A DNA stretch of 34,293 bases, from positions 1-34,293 of IMG/VR virus record IMGVR_UViG_3300028114_000048. One strand, 5' to 3'. Positions 8,999 to 14,134 of the stretch are shown one piece after another. The stretch is from a virus. Under the pieces are notes generated by a model, which did no database searches, was not told where the DNA came from, and saw only the letters and a program-made list of their open reading frames with translations. Each line of letters begins with the position of its first letter. Within the stretch, counting starts at the first letter, position 1. The position numbers and the translations under genes were made by a program.

Positions 8999-9247
8999 AT
9001 GGAAAAGAAATTTGGAGCTTTATCATCTTCAGTAAATCCACAAGAACTTTCAAAATCAGTGGAAGGATTTATAAAAATGGCTGGAGGTCTTGCAGTTTAT
9101 TTTGGCTATACAGCTATTAGTGGTGATATAACAAGTCTTGCAGATCAAATAGGTACTCTAGTGACACTAGGATATACATTTTATGGTGTAGCAGAAACAG
9201 CATTTGGTTTGATAAGAAAAATTGTTGCATTTGTTGCACAAAAATAA
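8999..9247 (+). CDS. Small two-helix membrane protein, probable holin
   Basis: An 82-residue protein with two predicted membrane segments: about 24-41 (GFIKMAGGLAVYFGYTAI) and about 52-76 (GTLVTLGYTFYGVAETAFGLI), separated by a short polar loop SGDITSLADQ. It ends in a basic tail. Size, two helices and position directly after the endolysin-like gene fit a class II holin. A TATAAT at 8961-8966 overlaps the upstream stop and could provide a promoter with a leader of about 25 bases. The start ATG has no Shine-Dalgarno site. Confidence 0.62.
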   Translation: MEKKFGALSSSVNPQELSKSVEGFIKMAGGLAVYFGYTAISGDITSLADQIGTLVTLGYTFYGVAETAFGLIRKIVAFVAQK

Positions 9248-9382
9248 TACAGTCACTCGGATTTATAACTAACACAATGGCTTATTGAACGTATCATCTC
9301 TCTTGGTGCTATTTTAATTCAATCATTAAACCCAGCACCAGTAATAAATGAAATATTAACTATCCCAGTAGCACACGCACAG

Positions 9383-9721
9383 ATGATAGAACAGCCCCTA
9401 GAAGCCCCTGTATTAGCCCCTAAACTGCCCACCATTGGGCGTATAGAGTACAACTGTTATCTGTACATCAAAAGTAAAATAAAAAGCTTAAAACCCACTA
9501 AAGAAATAATCCCTAACTCTATTTTTCCGAATATAGGTGGCGTGACTATCATAAATTATGACGGCACAATTCACTACATGCTAAACGAAAAAGTAGAGGA
9601 AGAAGGTCTAACTATTTCTGAATGTAACTACGAAGAAGGCAAGTGTGGTAAAAGACTTCTCACGTGGCAGTATCTCAAAGACCGAAAGGCAGAATTTTAC
9701 AGACCAGATACTATGGATTAG
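9383..9721 (+). CDS. Secreted CHAP-like protein (start codon uncertain)
   Basis: From ATG 9383 the product is 112 residues. However, the frame stays open upstream to 9269 and encodes a hydrophobic segment ending PVAHAQ, a good signal-peptidase site, just before this ATG. No ATG, GTG or TTG starts that extension; an out-of-frame ATG lies at 9277. The mature part has YNCYLYIKS (Cys25), a DGTIHYML motif (His64) and ISECNYEEG (Glu80, Asn82), the Cys, His, Glu/Asn order of CHAP/NlpC-type peptidases. It ends with the common RLLTWQYLKDR...YRP pattern of that fold. I infer a secreted cell-wall peptidase closing the lysis region. Family assignment is by eye only. Confidence 0.55.
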   Translation: MIEQPLEAPVLAPKLPTIGRIEYNCYLYIKSKIKSLKPTKEIIPNSIFPNIGGVTIINYDGTIHYMLNEKVEEEGLTISECNYEEGKCGKRLLTWQYLKDRKAEFYRPDTMD

Positions 9722-9799
9722 TCTCCCATAATAACTGGTACAAATTATTAAATTAGTTATATTCGATAAAAACCGATTATCCTAATTAAATAATGCTAA

Positions 9800-9827
9800 G
9801 CACAGAGAGCCGAAAGGCTTTTTGTGT
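9800..9827 (+). terminator. GAAA-loop hairpin terminator after the lysis genes
   Basis: Twelve-pair stem (three G-U pairs) closed by a GAAA loop: GCACAGAGAGCC, GAAA, GGCTTTTTGTGT. T-rich DNA (CTTTTTT at 9834-9840) lies just after it. An imperfect inverted repeat (AATTAG ... CTAATT) lies at about 9752-9787. It separates the lysis genes from the small-gene cassettes. Confidence 0.6.
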
Positions 9828-9869
9828 TATCCACTTTTTTATTTACATATAAAATAACAGGCGTATAAT
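9827..9869 (+). promoter_or_regulatory. Promoter with DnaA-box-like upstream element
   Basis: TTATCCACT (9827-9835) precedes a -35 TTTACA (9842-9847), a 16-bp spacer and a consensus -10 TATAAT (9864-9869). It drives the zinc-finger gene at 9887. The upstream element recurs at five more promoters in the next 6 kb. Confidence 0.65.
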
Positions 9870-9886
9870 TATATACAGGAGTTCCT

Positions 9887-10030
9887 ATGGGATACACTGT
9901 CAAACACTGCAACGTGTGCGACTCACAACAGAATCACCGCATCGAAGAACAGAACGGCATGTACGCCACAATCTGTATCGCATGCGAAAAGAGGTGGGTT
10001 TATGAAGACTCGCTCGCTGACATTGATTAA
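9887..10030 (+). CDS. 47-residue zinc-finger-like protein
   Basis: A short gene with a clear Shine-Dalgarno site (CAGGAG, six bases before ATG), unlike most of the window. Two CxxC pairs (HCNVCDSQ near the start and CIACEKRW near residues 30-37) form a probable four-cysteine zinc ribbon. The DNA is GC-rich (30 of 60 at 9901-9960 against 17 of 60 at 6301-6360), suggesting a different origin. It overlaps the next gene by 29 bases in another frame. Function unknown; small zinc ribbons often bind nucleic acid or host proteins. Confidence 0.65.
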   Translation: MGYTVKHCNVCDSQQNHRIEEQNGMYATICIACEKRWVYEDSLADID

Positions 10031-10184
10031 CTTGCCAGAGCGTATTTGCACGAACTGTTGGTTATACACTCGTGCCGACCAGAAAACCTGTCTTCACTGC
10101 GGAGCGGAGAACAAAGTCAAGGTAGTGCGTCCAGAACGCAAACCTCAACATGCAACTCCGAGTTTCGCTCGGTGTATTGTATAA
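10002..10184 (+). CDS. 60-residue zinc-ribbon protein
   Basis: Encodes a basic protein with CTNCW at residues 16-20 and CLHCG about fifteen residues later, a four-cysteine zinc ribbon of the double-CxxC type. The start has a good ribosome site (GAGGTG) inside the previous gene. The tail is basic (VVRPERKPQH). Codon use is GC-rich like its neighbours. Together with the upstream zinc-finger gene it forms a two-gene unit closed by the hairpin at 10209-10230. Function unknown. Confidence 0.65.
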   Translation: MKTRSLTLINLPERICTNCWLYTRADQKTCLHCGAENKVKVVRPERKPQHATPSFARCIV

Positions 10185-10208
10185 AGAAAGGAGAGTGATC
10201 ATCTCACT

Positions 10209-10230
10209 AGGAGGTACTACAGTGCCTCCT
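10209..10230 (+). terminator. Hairpin terminator after zinc-ribbon genes
   Basis: Eight-pair stem AGGAGGTA / TGCCTCCT with a CTACAG loop, followed by TTTGTG. The T-tract is short, so termination may be weak. It sits immediately before the next promoter. Confidence 0.45.
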
Positions 10231-10237
10231 TTGTGTA

Positions 10238-10246
10238 TGTTATAAT
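10238..10246 (+). promoter_or_regulatory. Extended -10 promoter
   Basis: TGTTATAAT, with the TG pair, one base, then the TATAAT hexamer at 10241-10246. No clear -35 is seen. The next gene starts 20 bases downstream of the hexamer and has an AGAAAGGA ribosome site. Confidence 0.55.
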
Positions 10247-10266
10247 TACATTAGAAAGGACTCGTC

Positions 10267-10422
10267 ATGTACAAGAGACTCGACAGAGATTTCTTCTACT
10301 TCTGCCGATTGAAGAAGTATCCTTCACTTGGCAAGATTGCGAATTTTTGCAGTCGTATCCAGTGTCCTAACCTCGGCAAGAAACCGAGGCAACAGCTCAT
10401 TCAGATAAAGAAGGTCGCATGA
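10267..10422 (+). CDS. 51-residue basic protein, unknown
   Basis: Begins MYKRLDRDFFYFCRLKKYPS and ends in a Lys-rich tail. It is strongly basic, with three cysteines (one in FYFCRL, one in NFCSR, one in QCPN) that do not form a classic ribbon. A Shine-Dalgarno site (AAAGGA) lies about seven bases before ATG. DNA is GC-rich like the neighbouring small genes. Its stop overlaps the next start (ATGA at 10419-10422), so the two are probably co-translated. I do not recognise the family. Confidence 0.55.
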   Translation: MYKRLDRDFFYFCRLKKYPSLGKIANFCSRIQCPNLGKKPRQQLIQIKKVA

Positions 10423-10535
10423 GAGACTTTCTCTACTCACTCATAGTCTTTGTGTTTTGGGGTAGTATAGTGATTGCAGGACTTATCATTCTGCACTTCG
10501 CTACGCTACTTCTACTCGTATTAACCAGCAACTAG
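10419..10535 (+). CDS. 38-residue single-pass membrane peptide
   Basis: Starts MRDFLYSLIVFVFWGSIVIA and is hydrophobic almost to its end (HFATLLLLVLTSN), so it is a single long or two short membrane helices. It is coupled to the upstream basic gene by a four-base overlap. Candidates are a superinfection-exclusion or lysis-modulating peptide, but nothing in the sequence distinguishes these. A strong GC hairpin follows. Confidence 0.5.
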   Translation: MRDFLYSLIVFVFWGSIVIAGLIILHFATLLLLVLTSN

Positions 10536-10571
10536 AAAGGCGGTGCGGACGCTCTGACAAGAGGGAGTGCT

Positions 10572-10599
10572 AAGGGGGGGGCAATTTGCCTCCCCCCTT
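10572..10599 (+). terminator. Very GC-rich hairpin terminator
   Basis: A run of eight G then CAA pairs with TTGCC and a run of six C, interrupted by one bulged T, with flanking AA/TT pairs. There is no long T-tract, but stem stability is high. The same core GGGGGGCAA recurs at 11416-11424 in the leader of the replication operon. Confidence 0.55.
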
Positions 10600-10604
10600 T
10601 CCCA

Positions 10605-10650
10605 TTGTCCACAGATATTTTACACACATTAAATGTTGTAGTGATAAAAT
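10605..10650 (+). promoter_or_regulatory. Promoter with TTGTCCACA box, predicted leaderless start
   Basis: TTGTCCACA (10605-10613) lies five bases before a -35-like TTTACA (10619-10624). A -10-like TAAAAT at 10645-10650 follows, in the context GTAGTGATAAAAT. The ATG of the next gene is six bases after the hexamer, predicting a leaderless mRNA. Confidence 0.5.
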
Positions 10651-10656
10651 GTGTGT

Positions 10657-10965
10657 ATGAGTTTTAAAACATGTCCTAAATGTAAAATAATAAAAAGCTT
10701 TGGTGACTTCTTTAGAGAAAAAGATGTTAAAACGAATTGCAATATTTGCGACAAATTAAGAAAAAAAGAAATTTATTTTAAAAAAAGTAAAGAATATAGA
10801 AGAAAAGTTAATAAAAAAAGATATGGAGAAAGTAAAATAAACTACAACGAAAAAATGTGTGGTTTTATCTGTGACAACTGCGATGGATTAAATCCCCCAC
10901 TATCTACAACCTGTGCAGATTGCAACACATCAAGATATGATAAAATAATCCCGAAAGACAACTAA
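10657..10965 (+). CDS. 102-residue double zinc-ribbon protein
   Basis: I start at ATG 10657 rather than the GTG at 10651, because the GTG abuts the -10 box. There are two cysteine clusters: CPKC with CNIC in the first 35 residues, and CDNC with CADC in the last 30. A Lys-rich helix (KKEIYFKKSKEYRRK) lies between them. The N-terminal pattern FKTCPKCKIIKSFGDFF resembles the zinc-binding start of many small phage/HNH-associated proteins, but no HNH motif follows. It is AT-rich like the core genome. Probably nucleic-acid-binding; function unknown. Confidence 0.65.
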   Translation: MSFKTCPKCKIIKSFGDFFREKDVKTNCNICDKLRKKEIYFKKSKEYRRKVNKKRYGESKINYNEKMCGFICDNCDGLNPPLSTTCADCNTSRYDKIIPKDN

Positions 10966-11002
10966 CAACTATTTTTTTGAGTTTTCTTTCAACACTAACC
11001 GC

Positions 11003-11064
11003 ACTACTAGCTATCTCGTAAGCAATCATCATTCACTTGGTAGGAGCAACGGATAGTCAGTAGT
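11003..11064 (+). ncRNA. Long-range stem in 3' untranslated RNA
   Basis: ACTACTAGCTATCT (11003-11016) can pair with GGATAGTCAGTAGT (11051-11064), giving about fourteen pairs with one mismatch and G-U pairs, around a 34-base loop. No credible coding frame covers it. It lies just before a terminator, so it may be the structured tail of the upstream transcript or a separate small RNA. I see no promoter for it. Confidence 0.3.
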
Positions 11065-11069
11065 AACTT

Positions 11070-11101
11070 AAAAGACCCTCCCGAAAGGAAGAGTCTTTTT
11101 T
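11070..11101 (+). terminator. Rho-independent terminator
   Basis: AAAGACCCTCCC, GAAA loop, GGAAGAGTCTTT with two mismatches, running into seven T residues (11095-11101). Good intrinsic terminator for the 10657 transcript. Confidence 0.8.
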
Positions 11102-11178
11102 GTTGCTATATAGTTAGTCTAATTTTAACGCCCATTAAGGAGGTACTAGACAATTTAAGTATAACATAGTGTAAATTA

Positions 11179-11224
11179 TTGTCCACACAATATATTTCCT
11201 ATACGCATAGTGTAGTAGTAAAAT
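11179..11224 (+). promoter_or_regulatory. Promoter with TTGTCCACA box, predicted leaderless start
   Basis: TTGTCCACA at 11179-11187, a weak -35 (TTTCCT 11195-11200), an 18-bp spacer, then TAAAAT at 11219-11224. The downstream context GTAGTAGTAAAAT then ATG six bases later mirrors the promoter at 10645. The stretch 11102-11178 holds no other feature I can support. Confidence 0.45.
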
Positions 11225-11230
11225 TGTTGT

Positions 11231-11311
11231 ATGGAAGACACACAAATAAAATCTACATTTGATTTACTCCATGACAGACTACGCTCATTCACACAAAAAG
11301 ATTTAATATAA
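11231..11311 (+). CDS. 26-residue peptide from a leaderless start
   Basis: A short frame starting MEDTQIKSTFDLLHDRL and ending in KDLI. It is accepted mainly because its ATG sits six bases after a -10 box, in the same layout as two other genes, and because it fills the interval between two TTGTCCACA promoters. It is charged and probably one helix. There is no terminator before the next promoter. Could be a regulatory peptide or not a gene at all. Confidence 0.35.
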   Translation: MEDTQIKSTFDLLHDRLRSFTQKDLI

Positions 11312-11315
11312 TTTC

Positions 11316-11362
11316 TTGTCCACAGGTTATAGTTTGCACTATTGTCTTTTAATTTATAGAAT
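11316..11362 (+). promoter_or_regulatory. Promoter of the replication-operon leader, TTGTCCACA box
   Basis: TTGTCCACA at 11316-11324, eight bases, -35-like TTTGCA (11333-11338), an 18-bp spacer, and -10-like TAGAAT (11357-11362). Transcription would begin near 11368, giving a leader of about 115 bases before the replisome gene. Confidence 0.45.
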
Positions 11363-11368
11363 ATTAAT

Positions 11369-11443
11369 GTGAGCAATCACCACCGCCCCCTATTTACTTT
11401 TAGTCTCCATTCACAGGGGGGCAAACTGCAAGAGAAATCTTAA
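11369..11443 (+). CDS. Possible 24-codon leader peptide of an attenuator
   Basis: A GTG at the predicted transcription start opens a 24-codon frame (MSNHHRPLFTFSLHS ...). Its last two sense codons (AAA TCT) are the 5' arm of the following terminator hairpin, and its stop comes immediately after. This is the geometry of a translation-coupled attenuator. No ribosome site exists, so it would have to be leaderless. Alternatively the segment is simply non-coding leader; a CCCCC/GGGGG stem (11385-11391 with 11415-11422) is also possible. Confidence 0.3.
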   Translation: MSNHHRPLFTFSLHSQGGKLQEKS

Positions 11444-11473
11444 TGTTTGTTCTTCGGTGAACGGAGATTTTTT
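11435..11473 (+). terminator. Intrinsic terminator inside the replication-operon leader
   Basis: AAATCT (11435-11440) pairs with AGATTT (11465-11470). An inner GTTC/GAAC stem closes a TTCGGT loop, and six T residues end the element (11468-11473). It lies only 12 bases before the replisome gene's ATG, so that gene must be expressed by read-through. I infer an attenuator. Confidence 0.6.
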
Positions 11474-11484
11474 ATTTTAACAAC

Positions 11485-12183
11485 ATGGCACAAAGAAGAA
11501 TGTTCTCAAAAACAATAACTAATTCTAGTCAGTTTTTGATGATGCCACAATCTTCTCAAAATTTGTATTTTCATTTAGGAATGAATGCAGATGATGATGG
11601 GTTTTGTGAGCATTTTACTATTATGAGAATGACAGAAAGTAAACCAGATGATTTAAAAGTTTTACAAGCAAAAAATTTTATTACAGTTTTTGATGATAAA
11701 GTATTAGTAATAAAAGACTGGAAAGAAAACAATTATTTGAGAAACGATAGGTATACTCCGAGTAAATATTTAGAGATTTACAAGGAAGAAATTAAAAGGT
11801 TGTCAACTGGTATACCATTGGTAGACGAAATGGCGACACAGGTTAGGTTAGGTAAGGATAGGTTAGGAGAGGTTAGGGAAGGAAAGGAAAGGAAAGATAC
11901 CGAGCAAAGCTCGGCTGATATAGTTTCAGTTATTGATATGTTTAAAGAAGTAAATTCTGCTTATAAGAAATGGTACGGAAATAAAACTCAACGCTCCGCT
12001 ATTTCTCGCCTTCTTGAAACTCATGGGATTGATAGATTACAAAAAATAATATCATCTCTGCCTAAATCAAATAATATTCAGTATATGCCAGTGATAACGA
12101 CTCCAGTTCAACTCGAAGATAAAGGTGCTCAACTTGCCTCAGCTTGGCAAAAATATAAAAATAATAAACCAATAATGTTATGA
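11485..12183 (+). CDS. Phage replisome organizer / DnaD-like initiator
   Basis: A 232-residue protein. The N-terminus (MAQRRMFSKTITNSSQFLMM, then LYFHLGMNADDDGF and VIKDWKENNYLRNDRYTPS) matches a widespread phage replication-module family that loads the replicative helicase at the phage origin. A variable linker (residues about 118-150, including RLGKDRLGEVREGKERKD) is encoded by a G-rich direct repeat that may itself be the origin. The C-terminal part (residues about 150-225) is helical and resembles a DnaD/DnaB-interaction domain. It follows an attenuator-like leader. Its stop overlaps the next start (ATGA at 12180-12183), placing it first in the replication operon. Confidence 0.72.
   Translation: MAQRRMFSKTITNSSQFLMMPQSSQNLYFHLGMNADDDGFCEHFTIMRMTESKPDDLKVLQAKNFITVFDDKVLVIKDWKENNYLRNDRYTPSKYLEIYKEEIKRLSTGIPLVDEMATQVRLGKDRLGEVREGKERKDTEQSSADIVSVIDMFKEVNSAYKKWYGNKTQRSAISRLLETHGIDRLQKIISSLPKSNNIQYMPVITTPVQLEDKGAQLASAWQKYKNNKPIML
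11841..11896 (+). repeat. G-rich iteron-like repeat inside the initiator gene, candidate origin
   Basis: GGTTAGGTTAGG, then GGATAGGTTAGG, GAGAGGTTAGGG and repeated GGAAA units give about a dozen GG runs on one strand. The unit is degenerate, around 5-6 bp. Many phages (lambda O, for example) carry replication-origin iterons within the initiator gene's linker region. The GG spacing also permits a two-tier G-quadruplex. Confidence 0.4.
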
Positions 12184-12602
12184 ATAAAGAAAAAAGATTT
12201 TTTAGAGTTAGATATGGTTACAATGTGTCTGACCAAGTATCCATAGAAGAAGACGAAGTAGAAAAAGCTATTTATGCTCAAAGAAAAAAAATACCTGCAC
12301 AGATAGGTAATAAATATATAAATGGTTCAAATATAATTGTTATAGAACCACACTATCATAAACATACTGGTTGGCATGATTTTTATGAGCCTAAAGATGG
12401 CGACGATTGGAAACAGATAGAAAGAGACTGTCCTAGTTATGATGGCATAGTGGATTATTATAGAGATAGAGTTAACTATTTAATTTCAAATAATCAGGAA
12501 CATTTGATAGGTAAAAATGCAGAATTACCAGTACTATTGCCGAATATGAAGACGGAAGTATCAGAAGCTTCAAAACAATTATCAGATAAATTAAAAGTTT
12601 AA
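12180..12602 (+). CDS. Conserved phage replication-module protein, unknown
   Basis: A 140-residue protein overlapping the initiator stop by four bases. It starts with a beta-rich region (FFRVRYGYNVSDQVSIEEDE), then EVEKAIYAQRKK, NIIVIEPHYHKHTGW and DGDDWKQIERDC. The HYHKHTGWH cluster could bind metal but is not a known active site. Coupling to the initiator suggests a replication role. I do not recognise a named family. Confidence 0.6.
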   Translation: MNKEKRFFRVRYGYNVSDQVSIEEDEVEKAIYAQRKKIPAQIGNKYINGSNIIVIEPHYHKHTGWHDFYEPKDGDDWKQIERDCPSYDGIVDYYRDRVNYLISNNQEHLIGKNAELPVLLPNMKTEVSEASKQLSDKLKV

Positions 12603-12691
12603 ATATTACAAATAATAAAAAACAAATAAGAACAACACTATGACATTTAAAATAACAAAATATATAAAGTTAAAATTTTAAAAGAAAGTCC

Positions 12692-12706
12692 GTCGGAATT
12701 TCCGAC
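12692..12706 (+). other. Short GTCGGA/TCCGAC hairpin in intergenic DNA
   Basis: A perfect six-pair stem with a three-base loop (ATT) between the genes ending at 12602 and starting at 12726. There is no T-tract. It could be an operator, an RNA stability element or a weak terminator. The remaining AT-rich spacer shows nothing else convincing. Confidence 0.35.
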
Positions 12707-12725
12707 ATACTGATAACTATAAAAT

Positions 12726-12941
12726 ATGAAAACTACACAGACACTAGATTGGTTCAAGTCAAGAATAAACAAAAAAGTATTTAGAGACGCAAATAATCCT
12801 CCTTGTGGTTGTAATACATGTAATGATATAGAAAAGAATGGAATTGTAATTACTGATGAAGACCACGCTCAATATTTGTTTGATATTCAGAATGAGTATG
12901 CTTGTGAAGGACATTTTTTAAATTATAGAGATGAAAAATAG
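12726..12941 (+). CDS. 71-residue Cys-rich phage protein, unknown
   Basis: Starts MKTTQTLDWFKSRINKKVF. A PCGCNTCND motif lies at residues 26-34 and one further cysteine near residue 60 (YACEGHF), so a metal site is plausible. The central part is ITDEDHAQYLFDIQNEY. It ends at a TAG directly abutting the DnaA-box-like element at 12942. No named family recognised; similar small Cys-containing proteins are common in phage replication regions. Confidence 0.55.
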   Translation: MKTTQTLDWFKSRINKKVFRDANNPPCGCNTCNDIEKNGIVITDEDHAQYLFDIQNEYACEGHFLNYRDEK

Positions 12942-12986
12942 TTATCAACAGTTTACTATTGCAACTTACTAGCTACATGCTATACT
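12942..12986 (+). promoter_or_regulatory. Promoter with TTATCAACA box
   Basis: TTATCAACA (12942-12950) follows the TAG stop directly. Then come TTGCAA (12959-12964) as -35, 16 bases and TATACT (12981-12986) as -10. Transcription would start near 12993, exactly where a pair of palindromes begins. Confidence 0.5.
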
Positions 12987-12992
12987 ACTTAC

Positions 12993-13025
12993 ATAACAAA
13001 GTTATCTAGTCCATAACTAAGTTAT
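12993..13025 (+). promoter_or_regulatory. Two tandem palindromic operators
   Basis: ATAACAAAGTTAT (12993-13005) and ATAACTAAGTTAT (13013-13025) are 13-bp dyads with identical arms (ATAAC/GTTAT). Their centres are 20 bp apart, two helical turns. They sit at the predicted transcription start. This is the layout of a repressor site pair. No repressor gene is recognisable nearby. Confidence 0.5.
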
Positions 13026-13032
13026 ATTAAAA

Positions 13033-13077
13033 GCTCATGTGTTCCACTCCCCTCACTCTTTCATGAGCGGTGGGGGT
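13033..13077 (+). other. Possible pseudoknot in the 5' leader
   Basis: GCTCATG (13033-13039) pairs with CATGAGC (13062-13068). Within that loop ACTCCC (13046-13051) can pair with GGGGGT (13072-13077) just downstream, giving an H-type pseudoknot. It lies in the transcribed leader of the gene at 13094. Inferred by eye. Confidence 0.25.
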
Positions 13078-13093
13078 AGAGCAAAAACAAACT

Positions 13094-13195
13094 ATGTATC
13101 AAAGCAGATTTAGACTCCAAAGAGAGTCAGAGAAAAGAGATAAAGTTCTAGTAGTGGTCGTATTAATATTATTAATCATCACAACTATAAAATAA
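13094..13195 (+). CDS. 33-residue single-pass membrane peptide
   Basis: A basic N-terminus (MYQSRFRLQRESEKRDK) is followed by a hydrophobic helix (VLVVVVLILLIITTI). It is the first frame downstream of the promoter/operator block, and its TAA overlaps the next ATG (TAATG), supporting co-translation. Charge distribution predicts an N-in topology. Function unknown. Confidence 0.5.
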   Translation: MYQSRFRLQRESEKRDKVLVVVVLILLIITTIK

Positions 13196-13362
13196 TGGAA
13201 ACAGATAATAAATACGATACAGCCTTTATGAGTTTAGAGCGTGGAATGACAGAAGACGAAGCAAGAGACAGATTTGATGAGAGACAATTTGTGTCTATAT
13301 CAGAGGATATAAATTTAGACAGATTAATAAGTAATTTCGGTAGCGGAAGCTACAATGACTAA
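13195..13362 (+). CDS. 55-residue acidic protein, unknown
   Basis: Starts METDNKYDTAFMSLERGM, with a charged helix TEDEARDRFDERQF, and ends in SNFGSGSYND. It overlaps the upstream membrane peptide by one base and is followed by the next gene after one base. No motif recognised. Tight packing is the main support. Confidence 0.45.
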   Translation: METDNKYDTAFMSLERGMTEDEARDRFDERQFVSISEDINLDRLISNFGSGSYND

Positions 13363-13363
13363 T

Positions 13364-13495
13364 ATGAAAACACTAGAATTAAACGAGCAATCGTGGCAGT
13401 GGTTACAAAATCATCTATTGCATGAATTACAACAAGACTACTCCGAAACATCAAATGCTATAATGAGACATATATTATCAAAATTAGAAAATTAA
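13364..13495 (+). CDS. 43-residue helical protein, unknown
   Basis: Starts MKTLELNEQSWQWLQNHLL and appears to be two short amphipathic helices (second: YSETSNAIMRHILSKLEN). A TAATATG junction links it to the previous gene. The next gene (SSB-like) starts ten bases after its stop. It could be a small DNA-binding or regulatory protein; no motif is decisive. Confidence 0.45.
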   Translation: MKTLELNEQSWQWLQNHLLHELQQDYSETSNAIMRHILSKLEN

Positions 13496-13505
13496 CATAA
13501 AAACA

Positions 13506-14081
13506 ATGAATAACTTTTTTCCAACAGAAGATTACAAAATGCCAACAGCTTCGAATTACATGAAGTTTATAGAAGGCGAAAATCCATTTAGAGTACTATC
13601 ATCAGCGGTGATTGGGTATCAATACTTCACAGAAGACAATAAACCAGTAAGACAAAGGGAGGCTTTTGATGTAGTACCTTCGAATATAAAAAAAGATGGG
13701 CGTATAAATCACTTTTGGGCTTTTGCAGTATTTAATATAAACGAAAACAAAATACAGATACTTGAGATAACTCAAAAGACAATAATGGCAACAATGGAGT
13801 CTTATGTTAAAAATCCAAAATGGGGTAATCCTAGAGAATATGACTTTATAGTAACTCGTAAAGGTAGTGGTATGGATACAGAATACACAGTATCAGTAAA
13901 CCCTAAAGAGCCTATATCACAAAGTATTGTCGATAAATGTAAATCTATGAACCTTAACCTAGAAGCACTTTATAGCGGTGGTGATCCATTTGCTTCAAAA
14001 GAAGATATGCGAGTAGTGGAAGAAGATAGAAACATCACTATGGAAAAGATAGATGACGCTTTCAATAACTTTGGTAAATAA
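13506..14081 (+). CDS. Phage single-stranded-DNA-binding-like protein
   Basis: A 191-residue protein. The N-terminal half has the pattern YMKFIEGENPFRVLSSAVIG, HFWAFAVFNINENKIQILEI and WGNPREYDFIVTRKGSG. I associate this with phage SSB-like OB-fold proteins of replication modules. The C-terminus is acidic (EEDRNITMEKIDDAFNNF), as in SSBs that use an acidic, aromatic tail to recruit partners. Neighbours (initiator upstream, resolvase-like nuclease downstream) fit. Assignment rests on pattern and context. Confidence 0.55.
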   Translation: MNNFFPTEDYKMPTASNYMKFIEGENPFRVLSSAVIGYQYFTEDNKPVRQREAFDVVPSNIKKDGRINHFWAFAVFNINENKIQILEITQKTIMATMESYVKNPKWGNPREYDFIVTRKGSGMDTEYTVSVNPKEPISQSIVDKCKSMNLNLEALYSGGDPFASKEDMRVVEEDRNITMEKIDDAFNNFGK

Positions 14082-14083
14082 CC

Positions 14084-14134
14084 ATGCCAAAAGGAGTTTA
14101 TCTACATAAACCAAAAAGTGATGAAACTACGTGA
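14084..14134 (+). CDS. Possible 16-codon peptide overlapping the next start
   Basis: ATG in a TAACCATG context, reading MPKGVYLHKPKSDETT then TGA. The first residues resemble the start of phage HNH/NUMOD proteins (MPKGVY...), so it may be a remnant or a translational leader for the gene at 14121, whose ATG lies inside it. Too short to be sure. Confidence 0.2.
   Translation: MPKGVYLHKPKSDETT

Noticed and set aside
11011-11065. tRNA-like stretch (GGTAGGAGCAAC resembles a D-arm)
   Set aside because: No acceptor stem, anticodon arm or T-arm consensus can be assembled around it; better explained as a long stem before a terminator.
11841-11896. Telomere-like GGTTAG array as a linear-genome end
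   Set aside because: It is internal, degenerate and inside the initiator coding frame; origin iterons are more plausible.
12640-12681. 13-codon ATG frame in the 12603-12725 spacer
   Set aside because: Very short, AT-biased composition, no ribosome site or promoter.
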